Part shown: positions 40,923 to 50,009 of the stretch, one piece after another
How the letters are laid out: every line of letters begins with the position of its first letter
How positions within the stretch are numbered: the stretch's first letter is position 1
Assembly (NCBI RefSeq): GCF_009856415.1
Contig: NZ_WMEZ01000001.1
Coordinates: 310,001 to 374,000 of the forward strand
DNA length: 64,000 bases
Origin: Halobacillus litoralis
Lineage (GTDB): Bacteria > Bacillota > Bacilli > Bacillales > Halobacillaceae
Reading direction: 5' to 3'
Position numbers and translations under genes: made by a program
Notes under the pieces: generated by a model
Databases searched by the model: none
The model's input: only the letters and a program-made list of their open reading frames with translations
What the model was told of the DNA's origin: nothing

Positions 40923-41198
40923 ATGCGGAAGTGGAAGTTGGTAGGTTCGCTTCTCGTTCTAAGCGGACCTGTGCTCATCCTCTCCGGCATCCAGAATACC
41001 TTCCTCGTCCTCTCCCTGATGATGCCGGGGGTTCTGTTTCTCATGTTGAACGCTTTGATAGAGAAAAAAGAAACGAGTTTACGATGCAGGATTGGCCTCC
41101 ATACATATGAACGTGTTCGTTGGAAAGAGGATGGACCTGGAGAAATCATAGAATGTAAGCGATGTGAAAAAAGAAAAGAAGTGATGAGAGGCTTTTAA
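40923..41198 (+). CDS. small membrane protein with Cys-rich tail
   Basis: A 91-residue protein. Two predicted membrane helices (LVGSLLVLSGPVLILSGI and FLVLSLMMPGVLFLMLNAL) are followed by a tail with Cys residues (RCRIGLHTYE, IIECKRCEKRK) that might bind metal. The ATG at 40923 follows AAGGAG by 10 nt. Unknown function. Confidence 0.5.
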   Translation: MRKWKLVGSLLVLSGPVLILSGIQNTFLVLSLMMPGVLFLMLNALIEKKETSLRCRIGLHTYERVRWKEDGPGEIIECKRCEKRKEVMRGF

Positions 41199-41240
41199 TC
41201 TTATTTTTGAATTTAGGAACAGGAGGAGGGACCTTTTATA

Positions 41241-41392
41241 ATGAATGCTAGAAAACTTGTTGAACCTACTATAGAACTCGAGGAATCTTACCTTTGTTTC
41301 TATAACGAATGGAAGGATAGTGGAGAACCGATGATTCCGTGGTCGTTGAAGAAGACGGGATTGTCGTCAAAAGGTATTGGATCGAGTTATGA
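41241..41392 (+). pseudogene. remnant of a GNAT acetyltransferase gene (internal deletion)
   Basis: The first 33 codons read MNARKLVEPTIELEESY, then a segment ending EWKDSGEPMIP, like the start of a GNAT family. From 41339 a second frame reads VVVEEDGIVVKRYWIEL and stops at 41392, which looks like the family's C-terminus. Most of the middle (well over 100 codons) is missing and the two ends lie in different frames. The original frame runs on without meaning to 41456, into the next gene. Confidence 0.55.
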
Positions 41393-41415
41393 GATCATCC
41401 TGAAGGGGTGGAACG

Positions 41416-42054
41416 ATGGAAGTACATCGAAAAGAAGTGCATGGATTGGCAGGTAAGATCGCCTACACCTATATCCAAAATGGTTCGGATCGCGTTTGCT
41501 TCATGTTTGCAGGAAGAGGGTACAGTTACGACCGTCCCTTGTTTTACTATTCCACGATGAAATTGATTGAAGATGCGTTTGACATTGTCCACGTCCATTA
41601 TGATTATGCCCCCTCCTTTTTTGACCAACCTTGGAAGGAGATAGCGAAGCTGATAGAGCGGGATGTTTCTGCGGTGGTAGGAGATGTACTCCATCAAAAG
41701 GAATATCAGCATGTGTGTTTTCTTGGGAAATCGATGGGAACGCTGCCCATTGCAGAAGGATTGATTCATGACTACCAAGGGGCGAGGTTTGTTCTGTTGA
41801 CTCCTTTATTCAAGCACGACCTCTACAAAAAGCCGCTCACACAAACGAGTGCGCAGGTGTTGGTTTTTGTAGGAGGTCAGGGTCATCACTATATCCAAGA
41901 TGTGGTGGAAAACTTGGCGGGACGGTCGAATATGCGAATCGAAGTTCTGGAAAAGGCCAATCATTCGTTGGACCTGGCCGATATGGATACATCAAGCTCT
42001 ATAGAGGTTATGAAGCAGGTGGTCGAATCCATCGGGACGTTCATGAAGGAATAG
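41416..42054 (+). CDS. alpha/beta-hydrolase fold protein
   Basis: A 212-residue protein. VCFMFAGRGYSYDRPLFYYS is the first strand and oxyanion region, CFLGKSMGTLPIAEG contains the nucleophile elbow G-x-S-x-G with Ser, and ANHSLDLADMD supplies the catalytic His. It resembles short dienelactone-hydrolase-like proteins. Substrate unknown. GAAGGGG precedes the ATG, which lies just after the acetyltransferase remnant. Confidence 0.75.
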   Translation: MEVHRKEVHGLAGKIAYTYIQNGSDRVCFMFAGRGYSYDRPLFYYSTMKLIEDAFDIVHVHYDYAPSFFDQPWKEIAKLIERDVSAVVGDVLHQKEYQHVCFLGKSMGTLPIAEGLIHDYQGARFVLLTPLFKHDLYKKPLTQTSAQVLVFVGGQGHHYIQDVVENLAGRSNMRIEVLEKANHSLDLADMDTSSSIEVMKQVVESIGTFMKE

Positions 42055-42067
42055 GGGAGGTGGGAAT

Positions 42068-42430
42068 ATGAAAGGTTTGTTAATCAAAGAACCATGGATC
42101 GACATGATCTTGAATGGTGAAAAGACGTGGGAAATCCGTGGCACGAATACGAAGCAGCGAGGAACGGTCGGGTTGATCAAAAGTGGGACAGGTCAAGTGT
42201 TCGGAACAGTGGAGATCGTGGACAGCCGACCATTGACGAAAGCAGATTACGAGAAGAGCACAAATCACCATGGCATCCCGGAAGAGGACTGTAAGCAGAT
42301 GCCGTACAAACAGACGCACGCCTGGATGCTACAGAACCCGGTTCTTTATGAAGAGCCGATCGCATATACACATCCGCGGGGAGCTGTCATTTGGGTCGAT
42401 TTGGAGAAAGCGATGAAGAGAAAAGTTTGA
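42068..42430 (+). CDS. ASCH domain protein
   Basis: A 120-residue single ASCH domain: MKGLLIKEPWIDMILNGEKTWEIRG is the diagnostic opening, GTGQVFGTVEIVDSRPLT and YTHPRGAVIWVDL follow. ASCH domains are RNA-binding beta-barrels, some with amidohydrolase activity. Function here unknown. GGGAGGTGGG precedes the ATG. Confidence 0.85.
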   Translation: MKGLLIKEPWIDMILNGEKTWEIRGTNTKQRGTVGLIKSGTGQVFGTVEIVDSRPLTKADYEKSTNHHGIPEEDCKQMPYKQTHAWMLQNPVLYEEPIAYTHPRGAVIWVDLEKAMKRKV

Positions 42431-42446
42431 CTATCTACATACCGCA

Positions 42447-42479
42447 AAAGCCCATCCCTCGTTATGAGAGATGGGCTTT
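42447..42479. terminator. bidirectional terminator
   Basis: AAAGCCCATC and GATGGGCTTT form a 10-bp stem between the convergent ASCH and SgrR-like genes. Confidence 0.75.
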
Positions 42480-42482
42480 CGC

Positions 42483-44246
42483 TCATCGTGGGATCCATAT
42501 TTTTGAAAAGTCGAAGTGACCAAACGACTGAAAGCTGACGTCCTGAATCATCGGGTGAAATGTCCGGACTTTTATAGGATGGTACTGGAAAATCAACAGA
42601 TGCTGCTTTCGTATGTACGTTTCAATCTCATCCATCACCCGCTCACGTCCTTCATACGATTCCTGCCTTTTGAAAACTTCGAGTCTGTCATCGATCCACT
42701 GCAGTCCCCATGCCGGGAAAAAGCGCCGGAAGAAGAGGTTCTTATTATAAAAAGCTCCTAGAAAAGAAAGATGGGGGTCGAGCGATGACACTTCTCCCAT
42801 GAAAATCAAATCCACGTCTTTGCCCATGCCTTCCGCATAAAAGTTAGAAAAGTTGAAGGAGTGACGTTCGAAATGGATGCCATATTCCGCTCCTCTTTTC
42901 TCGAGCCACTCCGCTTCTTTTACGGCATTTGGGAATTCAAGGTGAAACAGCTTCAATGTTTCTCCGTCATAGCCGGATTTTTTCAACAGTTCTGGAATCA
43001 GAGAGCTCTTTTTCTCCAAGTGTGTGGACCTTGGAGGAACGAAACTGCTGGCTTCCACATACTGACTCTCTCCGTGCAAATCAGTGGAATCACCGAAAGG
43101 GCGCCACCCGAAAGAATCCGCCATCCTTCCGATATCCAGAAGGTGATAGACAGCTTCCCGGAAATGAGGATCCTGTATGATGTTGTCTTTATGAAAATTG
43201 AACGTCAGGAAGCGGAAGCCGGTCTCGACTTCGTGCTTCTGGGCAGGATTCACGTCTTCGCCGTCTGCCACCGTGAAATGGATGATACTCGCAGCTTCCT
43301 GGGATACTTTGAAAAATTGGACTTCATCAAGGAGCGGACGTTCTTTGAAATAGCCATCGAAGGCGGCGAGCACGAGCTTGTTTTCCGTACGCTCCTTTAA
43401 ATAAAACGGCCCTGTCCCGATCCACTCATGTTCATCGAAGGGCGTTCCGGAAGGCAGAATGCACAAATTCGATGCCGCCATGTATCTCGGGAAAAAAGGA
43501 TTCGGTTCGTCTAGATGAATGATGACCTTATAACGCCCTGGACATTCGATGCTCCCAATGCCTTCTGTCAGCCATGACGTGGAGGCTTCTGTGTTCATTG
43601 CTCTTGCTAAGGTGGATCGGACATCCTCACTCGTCAGCTCTTCGTCGTTATGGAACCGTACCCCTTTCCGTAAATGAAACGTCCATGTCCGGGACGAATC
43701 ATCGACCTCCACATGATGGGCGATATGGGGAAGGATTTCATCTTTATCCGCATCATATTTCAGCAGCGGATCGCCGAGCTGTTCAATTAGATGGGCTTCG
43801 AATGTAATGGATACTTCCAGTGGTTCGAGTGTGGTCAACGACCGTGCCATGAAAGCATGAAGCACGTCTTTCGGACTGCTTTGCTCCCTGTAGCTAAACA
43901 TCTTGCGGATATCATAGGACGCTTTCGCAATCCACGACTTCGGGATCGGGAGGCGCAGCAGATGGGCCGCCTCATCCAATTCGTCCTGCTCCACACATGC
44001 GGTGACGAAATCCTCCACTTCCTTTTGGAACGGTTTCGGAAAAAGGAGGGTGGACGGTTTTCCCCGTCCTTTACCGGGAATGTACGTAAGCTTTCCATTC
44101 GCTTCTAATTCTTTCAAAATTCTCTTCGCATTTTTCTGAGAGCAGTACCAAATGGTCTCGAGCTCCTGAAGCTTGAAGGCGATCGTTTGGTTCTCTTCCC
44201 GATCATACAGATGGGCTCTCAGCGAGAAATAGCGTTCGTCGAGCAT
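42483..44246 (-). CDS. SgrR-type regulator: HTH plus solute-binding domain
   Basis: A 587-residue protein. The N-terminal HTH_SgrR region spans about 1-115 (LDERYFSLRAHLYD, LETIWYCSQKNAKRILKELEANGKLTYIPGKGRG). It is followed by an SBP_bac_5 oligopeptide-binding-type domain (LLKYDADKDEILPHIAHHVE...TWTFHLRKGVRFHNDEELTSEDV). Members sense a small ligand with the second domain and regulate a neighbouring transporter. It is divergent from an MFS transporter, its probable target. The ATG at 44246 has AGGAGG; upstream open frame is not believed. Confidence 0.85.
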   Translation of the reverse strand: MLDERYFSLRAHLYDREENQTIAFKLQELETIWYCSQKNAKRILKELEANGKLTYIPGKGRGKPSTLLFPKPFQKEVEDFVTACVEQDELDEAAHLLRLPIPKSWIAKASYDIRKMFSYREQSSPKDVLHAFMARSLTTLEPLEVSITFEAHLIEQLGDPLLKYDADKDEILPHIAHHVEVDDSSRTWTFHLRKGVRFHNDEELTSEDVRSTLARAMNTEASTSWLTEGIGSIECPGRYKVIIHLDEPNPFFPRYMAASNLCILPSGTPFDEHEWIGTGPFYLKERTENKLVLAAFDGYFKERPLLDEVQFFKVSQEAASIIHFTVADGEDVNPAQKHEVETGFRFLTFNFHKDNIIQDPHFREAVYHLLDIGRMADSFGWRPFGDSTDLHGESQYVEASSFVPPRSTHLEKKSSLIPELLKKSGYDGETLKLFHLEFPNAVKEAEWLEKRGAEYGIHFERHSFNFSNFYAEGMGKDVDLIFMGEVSSLDPHLSFLGAFYNKNLFFRRFFPAWGLQWIDDRLEVFKRQESYEGRERVMDEIETYIRKQHLLIFQYHPIKVRTFHPMIQDVSFQSFGHFDFSKIWIPR

Positions 44247-44286
44247 CTTTACACCTCCTAAAAGGGGACAGATTTTTCTAAATTGT

Positions 44287-44305
44287 ACCCTTTTTACCCC
44301 TTTTT
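44287..44305. promoter_or_regulatory. direct-repeat operator candidate between regulator and transporter
   Basis: ACCCTTTTT and ACCCCTTTTT stand next to each other in the 97-bp divergent spacer, about 40 bp before the MFS start. A CATAAT hexamer lies downstream as a possible -10. The tandem repeat is a plausible site for the SgrR-like protein. Confidence 0.4.
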
Positions 44306-44343
44306 GGAAAGCCCATAATAGAGGGAGCAAAGGGGGAGATCTT

Positions 44344-45609
44344 ATGTTCAAAGAATTGCATCCCAACATCCGGATTCGTATTTATACATCTTTTCTAAGC
44401 CGGGTCGTTGGGGCGGCTGTATTTCCATTCATGGCCATCTATTTTACAAAAGAAATCAATGCGATGGTCGCAGGCGTGCTGCTTCTGATCCAAGTCGCCG
44501 CCCAGTTCCTGACGGGGCTATATGGCGGGTACTTGGCAGATATCATCGGCCGGAAACGCTTGATGGTGACAGGGGAGATCCTGAAGCTCACGGCATTCAT
44601 CGGCATGTTCCTCGCGAACTCTCCGTGGTTCCAATCGGCCTGGGTGACGTTTTTCATGCTGCTGCTCATCGGTATAGCCGGGGGACTCGTGAACCCAGCG
44701 GCTGAAGCGATGCTCATCGATGTCAGCACGAAAGATTCACGGGCGTTTATGTATGCGATCAACTACTGGGCGATCAACATGTCGATGATGATCGGACTCA
44801 TGATCGGCGGCTGGTTTTTCGAGAGGAACCTGTTCGAATTGATCGCTGTCCTCTTAGGGATTAGTTTGCTGACGCTCTGGATGACGAGCACGAAGATCAC
44901 CGATACATACGTCGTGAGCGAAGAAAAAGTGAGGGAAGGGTACGGACTGAAGCCGGTGTTGAAAAATTACAGCCTCGTCATGAAAGACGTCCCGTTCCTC
45001 GCGTTTACGATCGGAGGGATTGCGATCCTGGGCATCGAATTCCAGCGCAACAATTTCATTTCCGTCCGTTTAGAGCAGGACATCGCCTCAAACATGATGG
45101 ATCTCTTCGGCATGTTTTCTTTTGAATTGGACGGCATCCGGCTGTTGAGCCTGTTGACGGTGGCGAATACTTTGTTCATCGTCCTGTTCACATCATTATT
45201 CTCGAAATGGATTAAAGGAAGAAAAGAAGAAACGATCATGTACGCTGGATTCGCCTTGTTCGGACTGGGCTATGCCTTCCTCGCGTTCAGCAATCATATC
45301 CCGGGCCTTTTCATCGCTGTCATCGTCCTTTCCATCGGTGAACTGCTGTATGTACCAACTCGGCAGTCCATCCTTGCCGATATCGTTGATGATACACGAC
45401 GGGGAGCGTATATGGCTTTCAACGGACTCGTTTTTCAGTTCGGAAAAATCCTCGGCGCTTTGGGGATCATCATCGGGAATGTCATCGGAGGTTACGGAAT
45501 GGCTGTCCTTTATGTTGGGCTCGTGTTCGCAGGCATCCACTTTTCAAGAATGGCGATCCGGCGCAGGAAATCACCGGAAGAAGTCGTTCTTGAGGCGAGT
45601 GGTTCATGA
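44344..45609 (+). CDS. MFS transporter, multidrug or sugar-efflux type
   Basis: A 421-residue major-facilitator protein with twelve predicted helices. The A-like motif GGYLADIIGRKRLMVTGEIL lies between helices 2 and 3, and RQSILADIVDDTRRGAYMAFNG in the second half. The long central loop begins ITDTYVVSEEK. Substrate unknown; pairing with an SgrR-type regulator suggests export of a compound sensed by it. GGGGGAG precedes the ATG. Confidence 0.82.
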   Translation: MFKELHPNIRIRIYTSFLSRVVGAAVFPFMAIYFTKEINAMVAGVLLLIQVAAQFLTGLYGGYLADIIGRKRLMVTGEILKLTAFIGMFLANSPWFQSAWVTFFMLLLIGIAGGLVNPAAEAMLIDVSTKDSRAFMYAINYWAINMSMMIGLMIGGWFFERNLFELIAVLLGISLLTLWMTSTKITDTYVVSEEKVREGYGLKPVLKNYSLVMKDVPFLAFTIGGIAILGIEFQRNNFISVRLEQDIASNMMDLFGMFSFELDGIRLLSLLTVANTLFIVLFTSLFSKWIKGRKEETIMYAGFALFGLGYAFLAFSNHIPGLFIAVIVLSIGELLYVPTRQSILADIVDDTRRGAYMAFNGLVFQFGKILGALGIIIGNVIGGYGMAVLYVGLVFAGIHFSRMAIRRRKSPEEVVLEASGS

Positions 45610-45692
45610 GGGATAAACGGCACTAGTGTACAAATCACCAACCTCGAAGGTATTCGCACACCCCTGTAGGGAGAAATATAGAGCAATCACAA

Positions 45693-45724
45693 ACAGCCCC
45701 CGGTAAAAAACAGGGGGCTGTTTC
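45693..45724. terminator. bidirectional terminator
   Basis: CAGCCCCC (45694-45701) pairs with GGGGGCTG (45713-45720) between the convergent MFS and ykoC genes, followed by a T-run on the plus strand. Confidence 0.8.
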
Positions 45725-45727
45725 ATG

Positions 45728-46507
45728 TTAAAGCTGACCATCATACCAGGAAAAGTAACCGAAATAGAGCGAGACCGCAATCGTCACCCCGAGCATCCCG
45801 AACATCATTAAAGGAAAAAGCCAATCTTTCTTCTGCACTTTCATCGGACGGTAAAACGTGCGATTCTTCGCACCGGTGAACCCTTTCGATTCCATAGCGA
45901 TGGCTGTCCGTTCGGCTTTTCGGATCGCACCAGCCAGAAGGGGAATCGCGAACCTTTGATACTGAAGCATTTTTTCCTTCATAGAATCCGGGCGGTTGAC
46001 ACCGCGGATGCGATGGGCTGCGCGGACCTGTTGGAATTCTGTCTTCAACATCGGCAAAAATCGATAACCAGCCAGCACGCCGTAAGCAATTTTCGGTGGC
46101 AGTTTCAATTGTTGGATCAGACTAAGAATGAAGTGGACCATGTTCGTTGTGAACAGGAAAAGTAGCGACAAACTAGCGAACGCAAGGACTCTTAACCCTA
46201 ACGCAGCCGCTGTCCAGATGTCTTCAGATGGAATCTCCATCCCAAGGAAAGAAACATAATCGGATGTAGCGCCCGCGTTATCGGAAAAGACGATCGTCGT
46301 CCAGAACATTCCGAAGGCGAACAGGGTGAACGGAATGAAATAGTACACGTAGTATCGCTTCTTGAACGTCCCGAACAGGAAGGTGACGATCACTGTCCAC
46401 ACGATGTAGAGCAAAGGCGTGACAGGATCGAACACAAAGGCTAGGAGGAAGACAGCCCCCATTATCGTCAACGCTTTGACCGTCGGATTCAGATCATGAA
46501 GAAACAT
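45728..46507 (-). CDS. ykoC: ECF transporter T component (YkoC)
   Basis: A 259-residue membrane protein with five to six helices and the EcfT motifs AHRIRGVNRP and RKAERTAIAMESKGFTG, the two A-R-G-type signatures that contact the ATPases. The ATG at 46507 has GGAAGGA and lies inside the end of ykoD (14-nt overlap). Last gene of the ykoFEDC operon for hydroxymethylpyrimidine/thiamine-precursor uptake. Confidence 0.9.
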   Translation of the reverse strand: MFLHDLNPTVKALTIMGAVFLLAFVFDPVTPLLYIVWTVIVTFLFGTFKKRYYVYYFIPFTLFAFGMFWTTIVFSDNAGATSDYVSFLGMEIPSEDIWTAAALGLRVLAFASLSLLFLFTTNMVHFILSLIQQLKLPPKIAYGVLAGYRFLPMLKTEFQQVRAAHRIRGVNRPDSMKEKMLQYQRFAIPLLAGAIRKAERTAIAMESKGFTGAKNRTFYRPMKVQKKDWLFPLMMFGMLGVTIAVSLYFGYFSWYDGQL

Positions 46508-48113
46508 ATGCAGGTTCCTTCCGCTCTGAAATTCGCTTCCATTGTTCTCTTGGAGGCAGCTCCAGGTGATGGGAGGCCAAATCTGGAAGGTCCCAGAGTT
46601 TTTCCGGCTGACCGTCAAAGCTGATTTCGCCTTCGTTCATGACAAGCACTCTTGTCGCGTATTTATCCACGAGCTCCATATCATGCGTAATCATGACGAT
46701 CGTCGTCCCGTTTTCGTGTTTTTCTTTCAGGAGGGACATCAAATCTAAAGTCGACTTTTCATCCTGTCCGAACGTCGGTTCATCAAGGAAAAGCATACTC
46801 TGATCTTCGATGATCATCGTCGCGACACTTAAACGCCGTTTCTGTCCCTGACTGAGAAGGAAGGGATGCTGATTCTCCAGTCCATCCAGCCGGCAGAACT
46901 TCAATGTCTCTTCGACGATCCGTGTCCATTCCGCTTCCTTCATCCCGGCATGACGCAGACTGAAGGCGACTTCCTCATAGACCGTATCCGTAATGAATTG
47001 GTGTTCCGGATTTTGAAAGACATACCCGATCTCTTGCCGCATTTCATTCTCTTTCCATTTCTTCAGGGCGCGGCCGTGCAGGGAGACCGTCCCCTTGGTA
47101 GGATTTTGGATGCCCGCAATGATTCTCGATAAGGAAGATTTTCCGCTCCCGTTCTTGCCGACGACCGCCACCCATTCACCCTCATGAAAAGTGACGTTGA
47201 TGTTCCGCAAAATCGACTTCCAATGCACATCTTCTGCTCTCAACAATTCCTTACCAGGTTTCGTTGAATGAGCGTTCTCTACTATAGGGTAAGACGGCAT
47301 TTCCCTGATGTGAAGTGGGTAGGGAGGCGTCCATCCCTGTTCTAAAGCTGTCCTTGTCGCGTAAGGAAGCTGGATGCCCATCTCATGAATTTCCCGTGAG
47401 TACGTTTTCAAATGATCGTGGAGTGGACCATCGTAGGCGAGCTCTCCATCATCATTGATGATGAGGACTCGATCCAACAAGTCCAGCCAGCCTTCCAGCT
47501 TATGTTCGATGACATGCAGGGTGAAAGAGAGCTCCTTTTTCAACCTCTTCAAAAGCTGGATGAATTCCTTCCGCGCTACCGGATCCAGGTTAGCCGTTGG
47601 TTCATCAAGGATTAACACCTCAGGTTCCATCGCGATTATGCAGGCAAGGGCGACCTTCTGTTTTTGTCCGCCGGAGAGATCAGAAATATTCGCGGTTTTG
47701 TAAGCTTCCATCCCGACCGATCGTAAAGCCGTATCCACTTTTTCCACCATCGAAGAATAAGGGGTATTCAAGTTCTCAAGCCCGAAGGCCACTTCATCTT
47801 CGACGGTGATCATGCAGAACTGCGTCTCCGGATCTTGAAATACGACTCCCACTTTTTGCGCCATGGCCCCCGCCCGATACGAATCTGTCCGTCGTCCCTT
47901 TACGAGAATTTCTCCGTTCATGTTGCCATCTAATTCACGTGGGTAGAGCCCATTCAGACAGTGGGTGAGGGAGCTTTTCCCCGACCCGCTCGGACCGAGG
48001 ATCAGCACGTTTTCTCCCTCTTCGATGGAAAAACTCAGACGCGACAGCACAGGCTTCTCCCTTTCCTCATAACGGAGGGTGAGGTCCTTGACGCGGATCA
48101 CTTCCTGACTCAT
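46494..48113 (-). CDS. ykoD: ECF transporter fused ATPases (YkoD)
   Basis: A 539-residue protein with two ABC ATPase domains. Domain 1: Walker A GPSGSGKSS, Q-loop VVFQDPETQF, LSGGQKQ, LILDEPTANLD. Domain 2: GKNGSGKSS, YVFQNPEHQF, LSQGQKRR, LFLDEPTFGQD. It energises uptake together with YkoC and YkoE. Overlaps ykoE by 4 nt. Confidence 0.93.
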   Translation of the reverse strand: MSQEVIRVKDLTLRYEEREKPVLSRLSFSIEEGENVLILGPSGSGKSSLTHCLNGLYPRELDGNMNGEILVKGRRTDSYRAGAMAQKVGVVFQDPETQFCMITVEDEVAFGLENLNTPYSSMVEKVDTALRSVGMEAYKTANISDLSGGQKQKVALACIIAMEPEVLILDEPTANLDPVARKEFIQLLKRLKKELSFTLHVIEHKLEGWLDLLDRVLIINDDGELAYDGPLHDHLKTYSREIHEMGIQLPYATRTALEQGWTPPYPLHIREMPSYPIVENAHSTKPGKELLRAEDVHWKSILRNINVTFHEGEWVAVVGKNGSGKSSLSRIIAGIQNPTKGTVSLHGRALKKWKENEMRQEIGYVFQNPEHQFITDTVYEEVAFSLRHAGMKEAEWTRIVEETLKFCRLDGLENQHPFLLSQGQKRRLSVATMIIEDQSMLFLDEPTFGQDEKSTLDLMSLLKEKHENGTTIVMITHDMELVDKYATRVLVMNEGEISFDGQPEKLWDLPDLASHHLELPPREQWKRISERKEPAYVSS

Positions 48114-48688
48114 GCCGCATGCTTCCTTCGGTATTCTTTTCCAAGTGCGAAGCTTGAAAGGACACCCGTCTTCGCCAAGGCGTCACTGAGCGCTTTGCCT
48201 GCGACACCTGAAATGATGGCACCGCTGATGATGCGGGCGATGAACATGGCAACGACATACCCTGTGCTGAGCGCTGCGTAGCCGGAAAGGAAGTAGCCCC
48301 AGACGAAGCTGAACACGGCGGCCATAACTCCGGCAAGCATGAGGGTGAACAGGTCATAACGCTTGTACCTCGTCATGGCGAAGGCCGATTCTGCACCGAG
48401 CCCCTGGATCATTCCTGAAACGAGGAGCATAGGACCGACCGCATTACCGAGCAGGACTTCAACGGCTGCGGCAATCGTTTCTGATAAAAACGCGGCGCCG
48501 GGTTTGCGGATGATATAAGCCGCGATGATGGATACGATGAACCAAATGCCGAAGATAAGATCATAGCCGATCGGTCCGAAAAAGCCGACGAGAATTTTTC
48601 CGACCGGAAGGAACGCCAGATACACGACCGCAAAGACGACAGAAAGGACGGACATGACGACGATTTCTTTCAGTTTCCAGCTGTTCAT
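48110..48688 (-). CDS. ykoE: ECF transporter substrate-capture component (YkoE)
   Basis: A 192-residue membrane protein with about six helices (WKLKEIVVMSVLSVVFAVVYLAF...GPIGYDLIFGIWFIVS...LLGNAVGPMLLVSG). By family and operon position it is the S component for thiamine precursors. Translationally coupled at both ends. Confidence 0.9.
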   Translation of the reverse strand: MNSWKLKEIVVMSVLSVVFAVVYLAFLPVGKILVGFFGPIGYDLIFGIWFIVSIIAAYIIRKPGAAFLSETIAAAVEVLLGNAVGPMLLVSGMIQGLGAESAFAMTRYKRYDLFTLMLAGVMAAVFSFVWGYFLSGYAALSTGYVVAMFIARIISGAIISGVAGKALSDALAKTGVLSSFALGKEYRRKHAA

Positions 48689-49287
48689 GCGCGCTCACCC
48701 TTGTGGGAAGGGCTGTTGGCGGAGACCGTCACGGTCATTACCGTATGCGAAGAGCCGCTCGCTTCCGTCTCCCTGAACACATCTTCAAGTCCTGTGAAAA
48801 TGTCACTTGTTTCTCCGTCGAGACGGGTGGAATAGTGGGCGGGCGTAACTTCGACGCCTTTTTCTTTCATCGCTTCGATCTGACGGTAAATCGTGTCCAT
48901 ATAATCGCCGCCACCCATCGGATACAAAGAGAACTTCGCCGCTATGCGCTGTTCGATTCCCTTGGATTGAGGCTTGTTCAAACGTTCCTCTGATTCATCC
49001 ATATGGACGTCGCCGGACGAATCTCCCGGGCAGCCGATGGAAAAAGTGCCTTGAAAAGCGACATGAACCCCCGTTTTCGCGATATGTAATAAAATCGCTT
49101 CGGTGACATCAAAGACATGCTCCATCCGGCCGCGCACGGTGGTCGTGACGTCATCCGTCTTCATCCATACCTTCGAGCTGTCCACCTCATTCAGGCTCGC
49201 CTTGATGTAATCCACGAATTTGTCTGCCATCGGGTGCACGGAAAACGAGCACCCCGCGATTCTTGATGTTCCACAATGGTTTTCCAT
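48685..49287 (-). CDS. ykoF: thiamine/HMP-binding protein YkoF
   Basis: A 200-residue soluble protein with two repeated ferredoxin-like domains: CSFSVHPMADKFVDYIKASL and AAKFSLYPMGGGDYMDTIYRQI. In B. subtilis YkoF binds thiamine and HMP. First gene of the operon, with AAGGAGG before its ATG and a TPP riboswitch in its leader. Confidence 0.9.
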   Translation of the reverse strand: MENHCGTSRIAGCSFSVHPMADKFVDYIKASLNEVDSSKVWMKTDDVTTTVRGRMEHVFDVTEAILLHIAKTGVHVAFQGTFSIGCPGDSSGDVHMDESEERLNKPQSKGIEQRIAAKFSLYPMGGGDYMDTIYRQIEAMKEKGVEVTPAHYSTRLDGETSDIFTGLEDVFRETEASGSSHTVMTVTVSANSPSHKGERA

Positions 49288-49311
49288 TTCTTATTCCTCC
49301 TTTTTTTGAGC

Positions 49312-49342
49312 ACAAAAAAACTGCATCCCACGGGAATGCAGT
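49312..49342 (-). terminator. TPP riboswitch terminator
   Basis: On the minus strand ACTGCAT and ATGCAGT form the stem (49320-49342), followed by seven U. It lies between the aptamer and ykoF. Confidence 0.9.
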
Positions 49343-49390
49343 CTACCAATCATAAGGAAGAACCAGTATGGTCCTTGTGAATGACGACCG

Positions 49391-49475
49391 CACTTCCCCA
49401 CGCTAGTATTATCTAGTTCGGGTTCCAAGGGTCAGAATGTTTCCTCTCAGCCGCTTCAAGCAGCTCCCCCAGTGC
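49391..49475 (-). promoter_or_regulatory. TPP (THI-box) riboswitch aptamer
   Basis: On the minus strand the order is GCACTGGGGGAGC, then GGCTGAGAGG, then CTGACCCTTGGAACC, GAACTAGATAATACTAGCG, and GGGGAAGTGC closing P1. These are the THI-box consensus blocks. TPP binding should favour the downstream terminator and shut ykoFEDC off. Confidence 0.95.
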
Positions 49476-49549
49476 AAAACGCGTATGCAGTTCTTGTACG
49501 TTGCTTCCATCGTAGCGAAGAGTCATAAATTTGTAAACCATCTTTTTTT

Positions 49550-49593
49550 AAAAAACAAATGGACCGGATCGCCAAATGGCGGGTCCGGTCCAT
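49550..49593 (-). terminator. intrinsic terminator
   Basis: ATGGACCGGA (49559-49568) pairs with TCCGGTCCAT (49584-49593); on the minus strand a U-rich run follows. It ends the gene at 49597. Confidence 0.75.
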
Positions 49594-49596
49594 TCC

Positions 49597-49827
49597 TTAT
49601 GCTTTGGACAAGCGTAACTTCATCACATTCTGATCTATGAAACAATCGATATAGGGTACGCGTTCATAAGGGTAATAGCTGACGGAGGTCGGTGTCACTT
49701 CCATCTTTTGATACAGGTCCTCTGTTGAAGCCACATCATTCAAAACCAATTGGACGTCTTCACCAGTCAACGAGGAGAACTTGGCTGAAGTGTAACCTTC
49801 ACTTTTCATAAATTGGAGTAAATCCAT
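49597..49827 (-). CDS. hypothetical 76-residue protein
   Basis: A small acidic protein: MDLLQFMKSEGYTSAKFSSL then GEDVQLVLNDVASTEDLYQKM, with PTSVSYYPYERVPYIDCF later. I do not recognise a family. The ATG at 49827 follows AAGGAGA, deciding the start over 49863. Single gene with terminator. Confidence 0.55.
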   Translation of the reverse strand: MDLLQFMKSEGYTSAKFSSLTGEDVQLVLNDVASTEDLYQKMEVTPTSVSYYPYERVPYIDCFIDQNVMKLRLSKA

Positions 49828-49973
49828 TATAGTCTCCTTATTATCTGACCTCGAACCATACATTTTCCCTGAATAACAATATCCGAAACATCGGTCATGA
49901 AAAACATTTCACGACATCTCTCTAACTGTTATTCTACTATAATAAGACAAAAGAAGGAAGCCTAGAGTTTCGA

Positions 49974-50003
49974 CAAAAAAACAGGCGCTTATCCGCGCCT
50001 GAT
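49974..50003 (-). terminator. intrinsic terminator
   Basis: CAGGCGC (49982-49988) pairs with GCGCCTG (49995-50001); on the minus strand eight U follow. It ends the DUF420 gene. Confidence 0.8.
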
Positions 50004-50009
50004 CGATCA

